This document shows, one piece after another, positions 15,612 to 24,688 of a stretch of 39,771 nucleotides of DNA. The DNA is taken from positions 1 through 39,771 of the forward strand of contig SKKD01000180.1 in assembly GCA_007121655.1 (NCBI GenBank), given 5' to 3'. The DNA comes from Desulfonatronovibrio sp. (GTDB lineage Bacteria > Desulfobacterota > Desulfovibrionia > Desulfovibrionales > Desulfonatronovibrionaceae). Below the pieces are notes generated by a model. That model saw only the letters and a program-made list of their open reading frames with translations, ran no database searches and had not been told where the DNA came from. The position numbers and the translations under genes are program-made. Each line of letters starts with the position of its first letter. The first letter of the stretch is position 1.

Positions 15612-17795
15612 ATGGCTGACAAAAAGATTGGAGTATATATCTGCACCGGTTGTGATATCGGGGAAAATGTTAACATGGAAAAGGTAGTGGAGTACATTGA
15701 AGAAGAGTGTTCTCCAGCTGTTTTAAAACAGGTTCCTTTTTTATGCGGGAAAGAAGGGCTGGCTCAGATTCAAAATGATGTTGAAAACGAAGGAATAAAC
15801 CGGGTTTGCGTGGCCGCCTGTTCTCCGCGGGTCATGTGGGATGTTTTTGATTTTGGACCGGATGTGATTGTAGACCGGGCCAATATCCGCGAACTGGCAG
15901 TCTGGAGCTTTCATGATCCAGGCCTTCCCGAACCCGAAGATGATGAAATGTCAGACCCCCTGACCATGATGGTCCGGGATTACATCAAAATGAGCGTTTC
16001 CAAACTTGACCGCATACTTAAGCCCGAAGCGGAGCCTGTGGATCTTGACAAGACCATTATGATTCTCGGTGGCGGATTCACCGGTCTGACCGCCGCACTG
16101 GATGCCGCAGAAACGGGTTATGATGTCGTGCTGGTTGAAAAAGAGGACAAGCTGGGGGGATTTGCAGCGAAAATGTACAAGCAGACTCCCACGAAACATC
16201 CTTATGAAAAGGCGGAACCGCCCTTTATCAATGAACTGATATCCAAGGTTGAAGGCAACGACAAAATCAAGATCCTGACCAAAACCTCTCTGGAATTGAT
16301 CAAGGGTGCGCCGGGAAGATACAAGGTTACCGTCAAGCAGGGACAGGAAGAGCAGCAACTGAGCATAGGGGCCGTTGTTCTGGCTACCGGCTGGAAGCCT
16401 TACGATTCATCCAAGCTGGATAATCTGGGATACGGCAAAATTAAGAACGTAGTAACCAATATTGAGCTTGAAACAATGGCCAAAGACGGCAAGCTGGCCC
16501 GTCCATCCGATGGAGAGCCTGTCAAAAGCGCCGCCTTTATACAATGCGCCGGACAGAGAGACCCGGAGCATCTGCCTTATTGTTCGTCAGTATGCTGCAT
16601 GGTCTCACTCAAGCAGGCCGGTTATGTTCGCGAACAAAACGATGACGCGATGGCCTACATTTTCTACAAAGATATGCGCACACCTGGAGTATATGAAAGT
16701 TACTACCGGGCGGCCCAGGATGATCCGGGCATTTTCCTCACCAAGTCTGAAATTCAGGAAGTTTCACAGGGCGAAAACGGAAAGGTACTGGTCAAAGTGA
16801 CCGACAGCCTGCTGGGCGAAGACTTCGAGGTGGAAGTCGATCTTCTGGTACTGGCCACGGGAATGGTACCAACCATTTCCGATGAACCGGTCCTGAAACT
16901 TGGATATCGTCAGGGAGAGCAAATACCTGATCTGGATCTTTTCGATGGATTTGCCGATTCAAACTACATCTGTTTTCCTTATGAAACAAGAAGAACAGGC
17001 ATTTATGCAGCAGGTTGCGTGCGTCAGACAATGTCCATGAGCACTGCCAGGGACGACGCCGCCGGAGCGACCCTGAAAGCCATCCAATGTCTGGAGTCCG
17101 TCAACAGAGGAGTCTCTGTTCATCCCAGGGCGGGAGACCCCACATATCCCAAGTTCAACATGGTGCGCTGCACTCAGTGTAAACGCTGCACGGAAGAATG
17201 TCCCTTCGGCGCCCTTGACGATGATGAAAAGGGCACGCCGGAACCCAACACGACCAGGTGCCGCCGGTGCGGAACCTGTATGGGCGCCTGCCCCGAACGG
17301 GTAATCTCTTTTGATGACTACAGCGTATCCATGCTCAATGAAATGATCGCCTCCATCGAGGTTCCCGATGATGAAGAGGAGGGCGGCTACAGGATGCTGG
17401 TGCTGGTCTGCGAGAACGATGCCTACCCCGCTCTTGATATGGCTGCCATGCGCATGAAAAAGTGGTCATCCTATGTAAGATTTATTCCCATCAGGTGTCT
17501 GGGTTCGGTAAACACCCAATGGATTGCGGAAGCCATGAGTAAGGGGATGGACGGTGTACTCCTGCTCGGCTGCAAATACGGGGATGACTATCAATGTCAC
17601 TTTATCAAGGGCAGTGAACTGTGCAACCGTAGAATGGACAATATCGGAGAGACTCTGGAGCGTTTGCAGGTTGAGGCTGAAAGAGTCCAGCAAAAGCAAA
17701 TCTCAATTGATGAGTATGACCAGATACCTAAAATTATAGATGACTTCATTGAAGAGATCGAAGGTTACGGTCCAAATCCATACAAGGGCTTCTAG
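15612..17795 (+). CDS. qmoB: Quinone-interacting oxidoreductase subunit QmoB
   Basis: QmoB, 727 residues, combines an HdrA-like flavoprotein with an MvhD-like tail. After a short cysteine-bearing N-terminal part (C11, C14) comes an FAD motif GGGFTG at about 152-157. Two ferredoxin-type cluster sets follow at C520/523/526/530 and C550/553/556/560. The final 150 residues resemble MvhD (VCENDAYPALDM, then IPIRCLGSVN and LLGCKYGDDYQCHF), the subunit that couples Hdr to hydrogenases in methanogens. That resemblance underlies proposals that Qmo can take part in electron confurcation. The start has AGGAGGT 7 bases upstream. qmoC follows after 11 bases. Confidence 0.97.
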   Translation: MADKKIGVYICTGCDIGENVNMEKVVEYIEEECSPAVLKQVPFLCGKEGLAQIQNDVENEGINRVCVAACSPRVMWDVFDFGPDVIVDRANIRELAVWSFHDPGLPEPEDDEMSDPLTMMVRDYIKMSVSKLDRILKPEAEPVDLDKTIMILGGGFTGLTAALDAAETGYDVVLVEKEDKLGGFAAKMYKQTPTKHPYEKAEPPFINELISKVEGNDKIKILTKTSLELIKGAPGRYKVTVKQGQEEQQLSIGAVVLATGWKPYDSSKLDNLGYGKIKNVVTNIELETMAKDGKLARPSDGEPVKSAAFIQCAGQRDPEHLPYCSSVCCMVSLKQAGYVREQNDDAMAYIFYKDMRTPGVYESYYRAAQDDPGIFLTKSEIQEVSQGENGKVLVKVTDSLLGEDFEVEVDLLVLATGMVPTISDEPVLKLGYRQGEQIPDLDLFDGFADSNYICFPYETRRTGIYAAGCVRQTMSMSTARDDAAGATLKAIQCLESVNRGVSVHPRAGDPTYPKFNMVRCTQCKRCTEECPFGALDDDEKGTPEPNTTRCRRCGTCMGACPERVISFDDYSVSMLNEMIASIEVPDDEEEGGYRMLVLVCENDAYPALDMAAMRMKKWSSYVRFIPIRCLGSVNTQWIAEAMSKGMDGVLLLGCKYGDDYQCHFIKGSELCNRRMDNIGETLERLQVEAERVQQKQISIDEYDQIPKIIDDFIEEIEGYGPNPYKGF

Positions 17796-17806
17796 GAGGT
17801 TAATAA

Positions 17807-18949
17807 ATGGCGACGAGAATAGAACCGAATGTTCAATTTATCCGGGAGATGCAGGCTGCCGGTGGAGAATCACTGAAGAAGTGTTACCAGTGCGCAACCT
17901 GCAGCGTGATCTGTCCGCTTTCTCCGGAGGATGCTCCTTTTCCCAGAAAAGAGATGATCTGGGCGCAGTGGGGTCTCAAGGACAAGCTGGTCAACGACAT
18001 TGATATCTGGCTTTGTCACAACTGCGGAGAATGCTCCGACAATTGTCCCCGCGGAGCCAAGCCTGCCGACCTTCTGGCCGCGCTACGGAATATGGCATAC
18101 AAATCTCTGGCCAAGCCGGCTATCCTGGGGAAGTGGATGAGTTCACCCAAATATCTGCCGCAACTTATCGCAATACCAGCGGTACTCTTTCTGATCGTAT
18201 GGGCCATCTCCACCGGGCTCAGGATTCCGGAAGGAGAGATCATTTTTGCCAAGGTTTTTCCGACTCTGGCAGCCATTGATCCCATCTTTATCCTGGTTAC
18301 CCTTTTTGTGGTCTTTACCTTTATCAGCTCCATAGGGAGTATGTTTTCGTCATTCAAGGCATCAGGGCTGACCCCGAAAGAAGATGCCCCGGGTATTTTC
18401 CGATCCCTGATCATGGTGGTCAAGGATGAAATCATCGATCATCGCAAGTTTAAGGAATGTGAGTCCAATCAGGATCGTTACCCCGGTCATCTGCTTATAT
18501 TTTACGGCTTTATTGCCCTGGCGATCGTAACCGGAACAATCGCTTTGTTCTACTGGACAGACAAGCTTTTCGGGTTCGGCATGACCACTCCGCTGGCTTT
18601 GTGGAATCCGGTTAAGATTTTAGCCAATGTCGGAGGCATAGCACTGATCATCGGGCTGATCTACATGACCAGATCCAGGCTTAACGCCGATACCAGGAAC
18701 GCGATCAATTCCTATTACGACTGGTATATTCTTGGGGTCATCTGGGTTGTGGCCGTCACCGGTTTTCTGGCTCAGATTTTCAGGCTGGCCGACACTGCTA
18801 CTCTGGCTTACTGGGTATACTATGTGCATCTGGTCAGCGTGTTCATGCTCTTTGCCTACCTGCCCTGGTCCAAGCTGGCTCACCTTGTTTACCGGACTGC
18901 GGCTCTGGCTTATGCCAGACAGATCGATAGAAGAGGGTTTGACGAGTAG
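17807..18949 (+). CDS. qmoC: Quinone-interacting oxidoreductase subunit QmoC
   Basis: QmoC anchors the complex and oxidises menaquinol. It is a natural fusion of an HdrC-like iron-sulfur part and an HdrE-like cytochrome b part. The first 90 residues hold C26-x2-C29-x2-C32-x3-C36 and C70-x2-C73-x2-C76-x3-C80. From about residue 115 there are around six membrane helices, with histidines such as the one in HLLIFYGF (near 228) and in YYVHLVSVF (near 343) that could bind heme b. The length of 380 fits the family. The ATG is preceded by TAGGAGGTTAATAA, which overlaps the qmoB stop. A terminator closes the unit. Confidence 0.97.
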   Translation: MATRIEPNVQFIREMQAAGGESLKKCYQCATCSVICPLSPEDAPFPRKEMIWAQWGLKDKLVNDIDIWLCHNCGECSDNCPRGAKPADLLAALRNMAYKSLAKPAILGKWMSSPKYLPQLIAIPAVLFLIVWAISTGLRIPEGEIIFAKVFPTLAAIDPIFILVTLFVVFTFISSIGSMFSSFKASGLTPKEDAPGIFRSLIMVVKDEIIDHRKFKECESNQDRYPGHLLIFYGFIALAIVTGTIALFYWTDKLFGFGMTTPLALWNPVKILANVGGIALIIGLIYMTRSRLNADTRNAINSYYDWYILGVIWVVAVTGFLAQIFRLADTATLAYWVYYVHLVSVFMLFAYLPWSKLAHLVYRTAALAYARQIDRRGFDE

Positions 18950-18979
18950 ACTCAGCTGTTTTTTAACACAATAATTCTG

Positions 18980-19006
18980 GCCCCGCTTCGGCGGGGCTTT
19001 TTTTTT
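18980..19006 (+). terminator. Rho-independent terminator after qmoC
   Basis: GCCCCGC and GCGGGGC form a 7-base stem with the stable TTCG loop, followed by nine T. It separates qmoABC from the flavoprotein gene that follows. Confidence 0.95.
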
Positions 19007-19133
19007 GAAGTTCTTTCCTTATATATCAATCCGGTCACAGCCTGTGACAAGCCATTCCCGGCTTGATGTTTGACTATGACAGCTTAATTATTATATCAGG
19101 TCCTCATATATTAACCTTAAACACAACAAAGAA

Positions 19134-20231
19134 ATGAATTTTACATTTATGTGCAAATCCCCCCCCTCCAAAAATGGCCTGAAAGTGGCCATAATCGGAG
19201 CCGGCCCTTCCGGCCTGGCCGCCACCGGCTACCTGGCCTGCATGGGTTATCAAGTAGAAGTGTACGACAAGCTCCCCAGGGCGGGCGGCCTGATGACTTT
19301 CGGCATTCCCGGTCACAGAATCCCTGCTTCAAACATTGAAGAATCAGTAAAACAGCTTGAAAATGATTATGGTGTGGTGTTTAAGCTCTGCACAAAGATT
19401 TGCGGTTCCGAACCCATGCACCAGGAAGCCGGAGATAATTATGTTTTTGATTATAAAAGCCTTGGAGGCAGGGTGGAAGATAATGACGCGGTCCTCATCT
19501 GTACGGGCACATGGAAGTCAAGAAAGCTGAATATTTCGGGCGGCAGTCTGCCCGGCGTTTATTCGGGGTTGGAGTTTCTTTTTCCGGTGAGGGCGGCCCA
19601 GTATAATATTGCCAAAATGGAAGTTCCGGAAATCAGAGGAAAAAACATCGCTGTGATTGGAGCCGGCTTTACAGCCGTGGATGTTGTTCATTCCGCAGTC
19701 GCTGAAGGCGCCAAGAATGTTTATCTGATCTACCGGCGTACCAGAAACGAGGCACCATGCGGAACCCTTGAAATGGATTTGATGGAAAAATCAGGAGCAA
19801 AGTGTCTGGAACTGGTTTCTCCTGTCAGAATTACGGGCCCTGACAGGGTCCGGATGATTGAACTTGCCCGGTGCAGGCTGGCGGACCCGGATGAGTCAGG
19901 AAGGTGCAGACCTCTGGTTTGCGACGGAGAATTACTTAACCTGGAAGTTGACCTGGTGGTGGCTGCGATAGGCGAGATAGCCACTCCTCCGTTTGCCCAC
20001 GATCTCGGACTGGAAGACGTGCGCAAAGGTCAGATTCGCTGGCTTCACATGACAGGAATGGACTCGGTATTTGTTGCCGGTGACGCTCTCACCGGACCAA
20101 GCAGCATAGGCAAAGCCGTTTATAGCGGGCTTAAAGCGGCAAAATCCCTGGATCAATGGCTTACTCTCAAAAGACAGAATCGTCTGCAGGAGTATACAGG
20201 AGAGATCATCCGGAAAGAGGATCTCAGATAG
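19134..20231 (+). CDS. GltD-like FAD/NAD(P) oxidoreductase, short form
   Basis: A 365-residue flavoprotein related to the small subunit of glutamate synthase and to NfnB-like reductases. It has two Rossmann motifs: GAGPSG (22-27) for FAD and GAGFTA (176-181) for NAD(P). YDKLPRAGGLMTFGIP (45-60) and the VFVAGDALTGPSSIGKAV end are typical. GltD itself is about 470 residues and begins with a cysteine-rich cluster domain. That domain is absent here, and a separate four-cluster ferredoxin starts 64 bases downstream, so the pair may act as one unit. No clear ribosome-binding site precedes ATG 19134; ATG 19149 is an alternative. The terminator after qmoC implies separate transcription. The electron acceptor is unknown. 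Confidence 0.85.
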   Translation: MNFTFMCKSPPSKNGLKVAIIGAGPSGLAATGYLACMGYQVEVYDKLPRAGGLMTFGIPGHRIPASNIEESVKQLENDYGVVFKLCTKICGSEPMHQEAGDNYVFDYKSLGGRVEDNDAVLICTGTWKSRKLNISGGSLPGVYSGLEFLFPVRAAQYNIAKMEVPEIRGKNIAVIGAGFTAVDVVHSAVAEGAKNVYLIYRRTRNEAPCGTLEMDLMEKSGAKCLELVSPVRITGPDRVRMIELARCRLADPDESGRCRPLVCDGELLNLEVDLVVAAIGEIATPPFAHDLGLEDVRKGQIRWLHMTGMDSVFVAGDALTGPSSIGKAVYSGLKAAKSLDQWLTLKRQNRLQEYTGEIIRKEDLR

Positions 20232-20295
20232 GTACCTTCAACAGGATTTTATTAATAATATTTATCTATACGGCTGATCTAAAATAAATTTAAGC

Positions 20296-20793
20296 ATGAA
20301 GACATTATATCTGGATTACAGCAAATGCATTGGGTGCGGTACCTGCGAGGCAGTCTGCAAGTTTCTGTACAAGATTCCGAAGATAGTTATGACCAGGACC
20401 AGCTACGGCCTTACCGTTCCACTTTATTGCCAGCATTGCGAAGATCCCAAGTGCATGAAGGTTTGCAGGCAAAAGGCCATATTCAAGGATAAGCAGGGAA
20501 TCGTCAGGCTCAGGGAAGAGCTTTGCAGTGGATGCAAAACAAAGAACTGTCTTGTTGCCTGCCCTTATGTCGCGATCATGTGCACAGGCAGGGAAAGTCC
20601 AGTTTCCAAGTGTGATATGTGCGTAACCAGGGGTGCCCTCGGTCCGGCGTGTGTGGAAATGTGTCCGTGTGACGCTCTTATGGTCGAAGACAGAAAGGAC
20701 CTGGATAAACGGGAAACACCAGCCGCACGGGAGGCGTATGAAAGGGTCAGAAAATATATTATCTGTCCGGATTGTCCCGCCCCGGGAAGTTGA
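20296..20793 (+). CDS. Four-cluster [4Fe-4S] ferredoxin (CooF/HycB/DmsB-like)
   Basis: A 165-residue electron carrier with four sets of cluster-binding cysteines: 11/14/17/21, 45/48/53/57, 77/80/85/89 and 106/109/119/123. The arrangement matches the iron-sulfur subunits of the DmsB/HycB/CooF group. No signal peptide is present, so it acts in the cytoplasm. It follows the GltD-like flavoprotein by 64 bases in the same direction and probably takes electrons from, or gives them to, that protein. The ribosome-binding site is weak. The partner enzyme is not encoded next to it. Confidence 0.88.
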   Translation: MKTLYLDYSKCIGCGTCEAVCKFLYKIPKIVMTRTSYGLTVPLYCQHCEDPKCMKVCRQKAIFKDKQGIVRLREELCSGCKTKNCLVACPYVAIMCTGRESPVSKCDMCVTRGALGPACVEMCPCDALMVEDRKDLDKRETPAAREAYERVRKYIICPDCPAPGS

Positions 20794-20942
20794 CAGTTTC
20801 CGAACTCCGGACTATCGGAGAATTATTTTTTGTTATAAAAAAACAACAATTGCAAAAAAACCACAGTTGGGAAAATATCTTTTAAAATTAACTTAACAAT
20901 TATAGCAATTTATATGTTCTAAAATTCGGCATGTTTTTTGCT

Positions 20943-20958
20943 TCCCTCTCTTGAGGGA
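20943..20958 (+). promoter_or_regulatory. Hairpin overlapping the lpxC ribosome-binding site
   Basis: TCCCTC (20943-20948) pairs with GAGGGA (20953-20958) around a TCTT loop. The second arm overlaps the GGAGG site (20956-20960) that sits six bases before the lpxC ATG. Closing the hairpin would hide part of the site. Confidence 0.4.
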
Positions 20959-20966
20959 GGGTATTG

Positions 20967-21890
20967 ATGAAGCAGCAAACCATCAAAAAAGAAATCAGGT
21001 GCTCGGGAATTGGACTCCACAGCGGACAAAGAGTTTCATTAAGTCTCAGGCCCGCTGACGAGGATGTCGGCATTATTTTTGTGCATAAGGGTCCGAACGG
21101 GCAGCACAGACTTGATTTGAGTCCCCTCAATGTAACCTCCACTGAACTGGCCACGACCATTGGTAGAAATGGTGTGGGCATCTCCACTGTGGAACATCTG
21201 CTTGCCGCTGTAAGCGGTCTTGGCATCGACAATATTTACATTGAAGTCGATGGCACGGAACTGCCCATTATGGACGGGAGCGCTGCTTCTTTTGTTTTTC
21301 TGATTCGTTCCGCCGGGATAAGAAAACAACGCAAGTCCAGAAGGGTAATGGCTTTTAAAAAGCCGTTGCTGTTTAAGGAAGATAAGCGCTGGATAAGGGT
21401 TACTCCTTATGAAGGCATGAGAATCAAGTACACCATAGAGTTTGATCATCCAATGGTCGGTAAACAGTCATTTCTGTTTGTTCACGATCCTCAGCAGTTT
21501 GTCAGGTCACTGGCCAAAGCCAGGACTTTTGGTTTTCTAAGGGACGTGGAAAAGTTGCAGTCCATGGGATTGGCGCTTGGCGGTTCTCTTGAGAACGCCG
21601 TAGTTCTGGATGATTATGCCGTGATCAATCCCGGGGGCATGCGTTTCAGTGATGAAATGGTAAGACATAAAATTCTTGATTTTATCGGGGATATGACTCT
21701 GATGGGCGTAAGCCTGTGGGGTTCCTTCGAAGTCTATTGTTCAGGTCATGCCTTTAATAATTCATTTTTCCGTTTTCTGTATGATCAAAGAGAAGACTAT
21801 CTCCATCCCGTGCATTTCCACACTCACGGTCTGGGTCATGAAATTCCGGAGGTCAAAACAGCCCCCGGTACTGAACCGGTTATGGCCTGA
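20967..21890 (+). CDS. lpxC: UDP-3-O-acyl-N-acetylglucosamine deacetylase
   Basis: LpxC catalyses the first committed step of lipid A synthesis, a zinc-dependent deacetylation in the cytoplasm. The 307 residues include GIGLHSGQ (15-22), the EHLLAA element with zinc ligand H77, the family-typical ELPIMDGSA (98-106), and the RHKILDFIGD element giving H234 and D238. The general-acid histidine is at 261. These match E. coli His79, His238, Asp242 and His265. ATG 20967 is chosen because GGAGG is six bases upstream; a TTG directly before it is in frame but too close. It stands alone, without other lpx genes, and ends in a terminator. Confidence 0.97.
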   Translation: MKQQTIKKEIRCSGIGLHSGQRVSLSLRPADEDVGIIFVHKGPNGQHRLDLSPLNVTSTELATTIGRNGVGISTVEHLLAAVSGLGIDNIYIEVDGTELPIMDGSAASFVFLIRSAGIRKQRKSRRVMAFKKPLLFKEDKRWIRVTPYEGMRIKYTIEFDHPMVGKQSFLFVHDPQQFVRSLAKARTFGFLRDVEKLQSMGLALGGSLENAVVLDDYAVINPGGMRFSDEMVRHKILDFIGDMTLMGVSLWGSFEVYCSGHAFNNSFFRFLYDQREDYLHPVHFHTHGLGHEIPEVKTAPGTEPVMA

Positions 21891-21921
21891 GTCCACAGCT
21901 CCAACTTATAATTTTTTTTAC

Positions 21922-21946
21922 GCGCCCTGAAAGGGCGCTTTTTTTT
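21922..21946 (+). terminator. Rho-independent terminator after lpxC
   Basis: GCGCCC and GGGCGC form a stem with a TGAAA loop, followed by eight T, 31 bases after the lpxC stop. Confidence 0.93.
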
Positions 21947-22036
21947 GTCCAAGCCGACTTGATTTATTGCCTGTAATATTTCATGTCTTACCCGACCTAC
22001 AAACCCGTGAACAGTATTCATAAAAGGACCGGATTA

Positions 22037-22717
22037 ATGCCCATTGCCACTATTGTTAACGCCATTGCAATAATACTCGGCAGTCTTATAGGAGTGCTTC
22101 TGGGTAGAAATTTTCCAGACAGGGTCAGGAACATTGTTTACCAGGGCATAGGCCTGTGCGTCCTGGTCATAGGCCTTGATATGGCCCTGAAATACGGGAG
22201 CATTATCCTGGTTGTATTCTCGGTTCTGCTGGGAGCGTTAACCGGAGAGCTGTTGCGACTCGATCAGAAGATGACCAGCTTTGGCGACTGGCTCAAGGGC
22301 AGGATTAAGTCAAAAGACGCATATTTCACGGACGGATTTGTAACCGCGTCCCTGATCTTCTGTATAGGTTCCATGGCCATTCTGGGTTCTATAGATGAAG
22401 GAATCAGGAACGACAGGACAATTTTGCTGACCAAGTCCATCCTGGACGGATTCATCAGCATTCCCCTGGCGGCAACATACGGCATAGGAGTCTTGTTTTC
22501 AGCACTGCCGGTTCTTTTGTATCAGGGATCAATAACCATCGCCGCCTCTCAGTCCCAGGCTTTTTTCACCCCTGAAATCATCTCCCAGATAACCTCGGTG
22601 GGCGGATTATTAATTATGGGGATCGGATTGTCCCTTCTGGACGTCAAGAAGATAAACGTGACCAATCTTCTTCCATCCCTTGCCTATGTGGTTTTGTTTG
22701 CCATAATCATGGGGTGA
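22037..22717 (+). CDS. DUF554-family membrane protein
   Basis: A 226-residue inner-membrane protein of the DUF554 family (YdfK-like). It has about six to seven hydrophobic segments and the family's glycine-rich start (IATIVNAIAIILGSLIGVLLGR). The conserved CIGSMAILGSIDEG and the later GGLLIMGIGLSLL are also seen. The function is unknown; a transport role is often suspected. ATG 22037 is preferred because AAAGGA lies eight bases upstream and the protein then begins at the conserved MPIATIVN. An in-frame ATG at 21983 would add 18 polar residues without such a site. The next gene is convergent, 73 bases away, with no clear terminator between. Confidence 0.88.
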   Translation: MPIATIVNAIAIILGSLIGVLLGRNFPDRVRNIVYQGIGLCVLVIGLDMALKYGSIILVVFSVLLGALTGELLRLDQKMTSFGDWLKGRIKSKDAYFTDGFVTASLIFCIGSMAILGSIDEGIRNDRTILLTKSILDGFISIPLAATYGIGVLFSALPVLLYQGSITIAASQSQAFFTPEIISQITSVGGLLIMGIGLSLLDVKKINVTNLLPSLAYVVLFAIIMG

Positions 22718-22790
22718 TCAGCATTCAACCTTCGGTTTGTTCAGAGATTCGACATATAAAGTTAAAGCATGCCGGATTTTTAAATCAGAA

Positions 22791-24317
22791 CTATTTTCCT
22801 TCCGCACTGAGCTTTCTGCAGATTTTTTCCACTTCGCGGAAATTGACTTTGCCTGAACCCATGACCGGTATATCCTCAAGAATGTAAAAATTTTTCGGGA
22901 TGGCAATTTGAGGAAGTTCCCCGCTCATCTGCTTGAGCACCTTTTTCCTGTTGAAGTCGCCGGTTGTAATAGCCGCCACTACATCCGCGCCCTTGGTCGG
23001 ATTGGGGACATCGACCACACAGCACAAAACGTCATCCGGAATAAATTTGTTGAGAACTTCTTCCACCCGAACCAGGGAAACCATTTCCCCCCCAACCTTG
23101 ACAAATCTCTTAAGCCGTCCCTTATGCCACAAAAAACCTTCATCATCCAGCATGCCCATGTCTCCGGTGTCGTACCATCCGCCATGAATACGCAATGAAG
23201 TTTCTTCAATATCACCCAGATAGCCTTTCATTACCATATCGCCTTTAACCAGAATCTTGCCCAGCTGGTTAGAGGGAAGTATTTCGTCAGTGTCAACGTC
23301 CAGAATCTTGACCTCAACTCCTGGAATGGGTTTGCCGACTGTGCCCTTCTTGTTGACATTCGGTGTGTTGATGGAAATCGCCGGACTTGTCTCAGTAGTT
23401 CCATAGGCATCCAGTATCTCGATATTATGTTTTTCCTTAAATCCGTCATAAATCTGGGGGGCCAGGGTATCAGCGCCCGAAAGGGCAACCCTGAGGGAGG
23501 AAAAATCCCCAGGCTGAGACTTTTTCAGATAACCGTGAAAAAATGAAGGAGTTCCGGCCATAATGGTAACTCCGTATTCTTTGGCCAGACCGCTGATAAT
23601 TTTGTATTCCAATGGATTCGGATAGGTGACAATGCTTGTACCGAGAGTGATGGGAAGCCAGAAATTTGCGGTCAGTCCAAAGACATGGAAAAGAGGAAGA
23701 CTGGCCAGAAAAATATCATCAGGACCCAAATCCACGATCTTGGGTATATTATCAACGTTATGGCCGATATTTTTATGGGAAAGCTGAACGCTCTTTGGCT
23801 CTTTTTCGCTGCCGCTGGTAAACAGGATGACGGCTGTTTCATCAATGCCGCCATTATGTACCATTTTTATAATGACCTTTTCAGACATCTTTGATTTGAT
23901 AAGTGCGGGCAGTTTCTCAGACAGACCGATTGATGCCACCATGTCTTCCAGAAAGATCATGCCCTGGACCGGCTCGATGTTTAATTTTTCCAGTAGTTTT
24001 TTACTGGTGATAATGGTTTGAAAGTGGCATTTTTCCTGGGCGTAGATTGCATTTTCCCTGGCGCCAGTGGCATAGTTGATAATCACCGGAATCTTGCCGG
24101 CCATGAGCAGTCCGAGATTTGAAAGCATACAGCCTGCAGAGGTTGGAACCATGATTCCAACATACCTGGTTTTGATCTTTTTAAACCGTTTGGCCAGGAT
24201 GAGGCTGACAATCAACATTCGCTCATAGGTAAGTTTTTTTTCCGTGGCTATGTCATGCACTGCGATTTTACCGGGATATTTTTTAGCCGTTTGAATAAAT
24301 CTCTGGTGTAATTGCAT
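22791..24317 (-). CDS. AMP-forming acyl-CoA/acyl-ACP synthetase
   Basis: A 508-residue adenylate-forming enzyme. It carries the P-loop-like FTSGSEKEPK (166-175), the DAYGTTETSP core motif in the middle, YDTGDMG with the C-terminal hinge lysine region GRLKRF, and a C-terminal GSGKVNFRE holding the catalytic lysine. It activates a carboxylic acid with ATP and then loads it on CoA or acyl carrier protein. Its overall pattern is closest to the ligase half of Aas, which re-acylates membrane lipids, but the acyltransferase half is missing. AGGAG precedes the ATG. Fatty acid activation for membrane repair is inferred, and substrate specificity is unknown. Confidence 0.85.
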   Translation of the reverse strand: MQLHQRFIQTAKKYPGKIAVHDIATEKKLTYERMLIVSLILAKRFKKIKTRYVGIMVPTSAGCMLSNLGLLMAGKIPVIINYATGARENAIYAQEKCHFQTIITSKKLLEKLNIEPVQGMIFLEDMVASIGLSEKLPALIKSKMSEKVIIKMVHNGGIDETAVILFTSGSEKEPKSVQLSHKNIGHNVDNIPKIVDLGPDDIFLASLPLFHVFGLTANFWLPITLGTSIVTYPNPLEYKIISGLAKEYGVTIMAGTPSFFHGYLKKSQPGDFSSLRVALSGADTLAPQIYDGFKEKHNIEILDAYGTTETSPAISINTPNVNKKGTVGKPIPGVEVKILDVDTDEILPSNQLGKILVKGDMVMKGYLGDIEETSLRIHGGWYDTGDMGMLDDEGFLWHKGRLKRFVKVGGEMVSLVRVEEVLNKFIPDDVLCCVVDVPNPTKGADVVAAITTGDFNRKKVLKQMSGELPQIAIPKNFYILEDIPVMGSGKVNFREVEKICRKLSAEGK

Positions 24318-24688
24318 TTTTTCTCCTGTGATGGATTCAGTACATCCTGCTGATAAGCCTGTGGCATCAGCCTCAAAACAAAAATAAAAGTTTTGACATG
24401 CAGACTTTCAGCAGTTTTTTGAATTCGAATATGGCTAAAGTATTGCTTAAAAAAATGCAATGCTTTTTTTGGGGGGACTTAATCGAATATGTCTGCAGCA
24501 GGGAAATTCAACATTAAAAGTCGTTGACAGGAGCAAAACCTCATCACCGGACAATTTAAAGGAGCAGTTATTTTTCCGTAATGGATATGATCAATTGAAA
24601 TCCGTCATGCTGAACCCGGATCTTTCAATGGAAACCGGTTGATCAGGGAAGCTCGGCAGGACAAAAGAATCATATCAGGCAAATATCA
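24318..24688. other. Intergenic region between RND pump and acyl synthetase
   Basis: About 370 bases without a gene. It should hold the minus-strand promoter of the synthetase. Near 24443-24462 ATTGC and GCAAT face each other across an A-rich centre, directly before a run of seven T and six G. I see no convincing terminator for the RND operon. Confidence 0.5.

Noticed and set aside
19134-20231. Glutamate synthase small subunit (gltD)
   Set aside because: The N-terminal cluster domain is missing and no large subunit gene is adjacent, so a glutamate synthase assignment is not supported.
24443-24476. Terminator of the RND operon in the A/T-rich stretch
   Set aside because: Only five-base arms around an A-rich loop, more than 200 bases after the permease stop. 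It fits the promoter region of the acyl synthetase at least as well.
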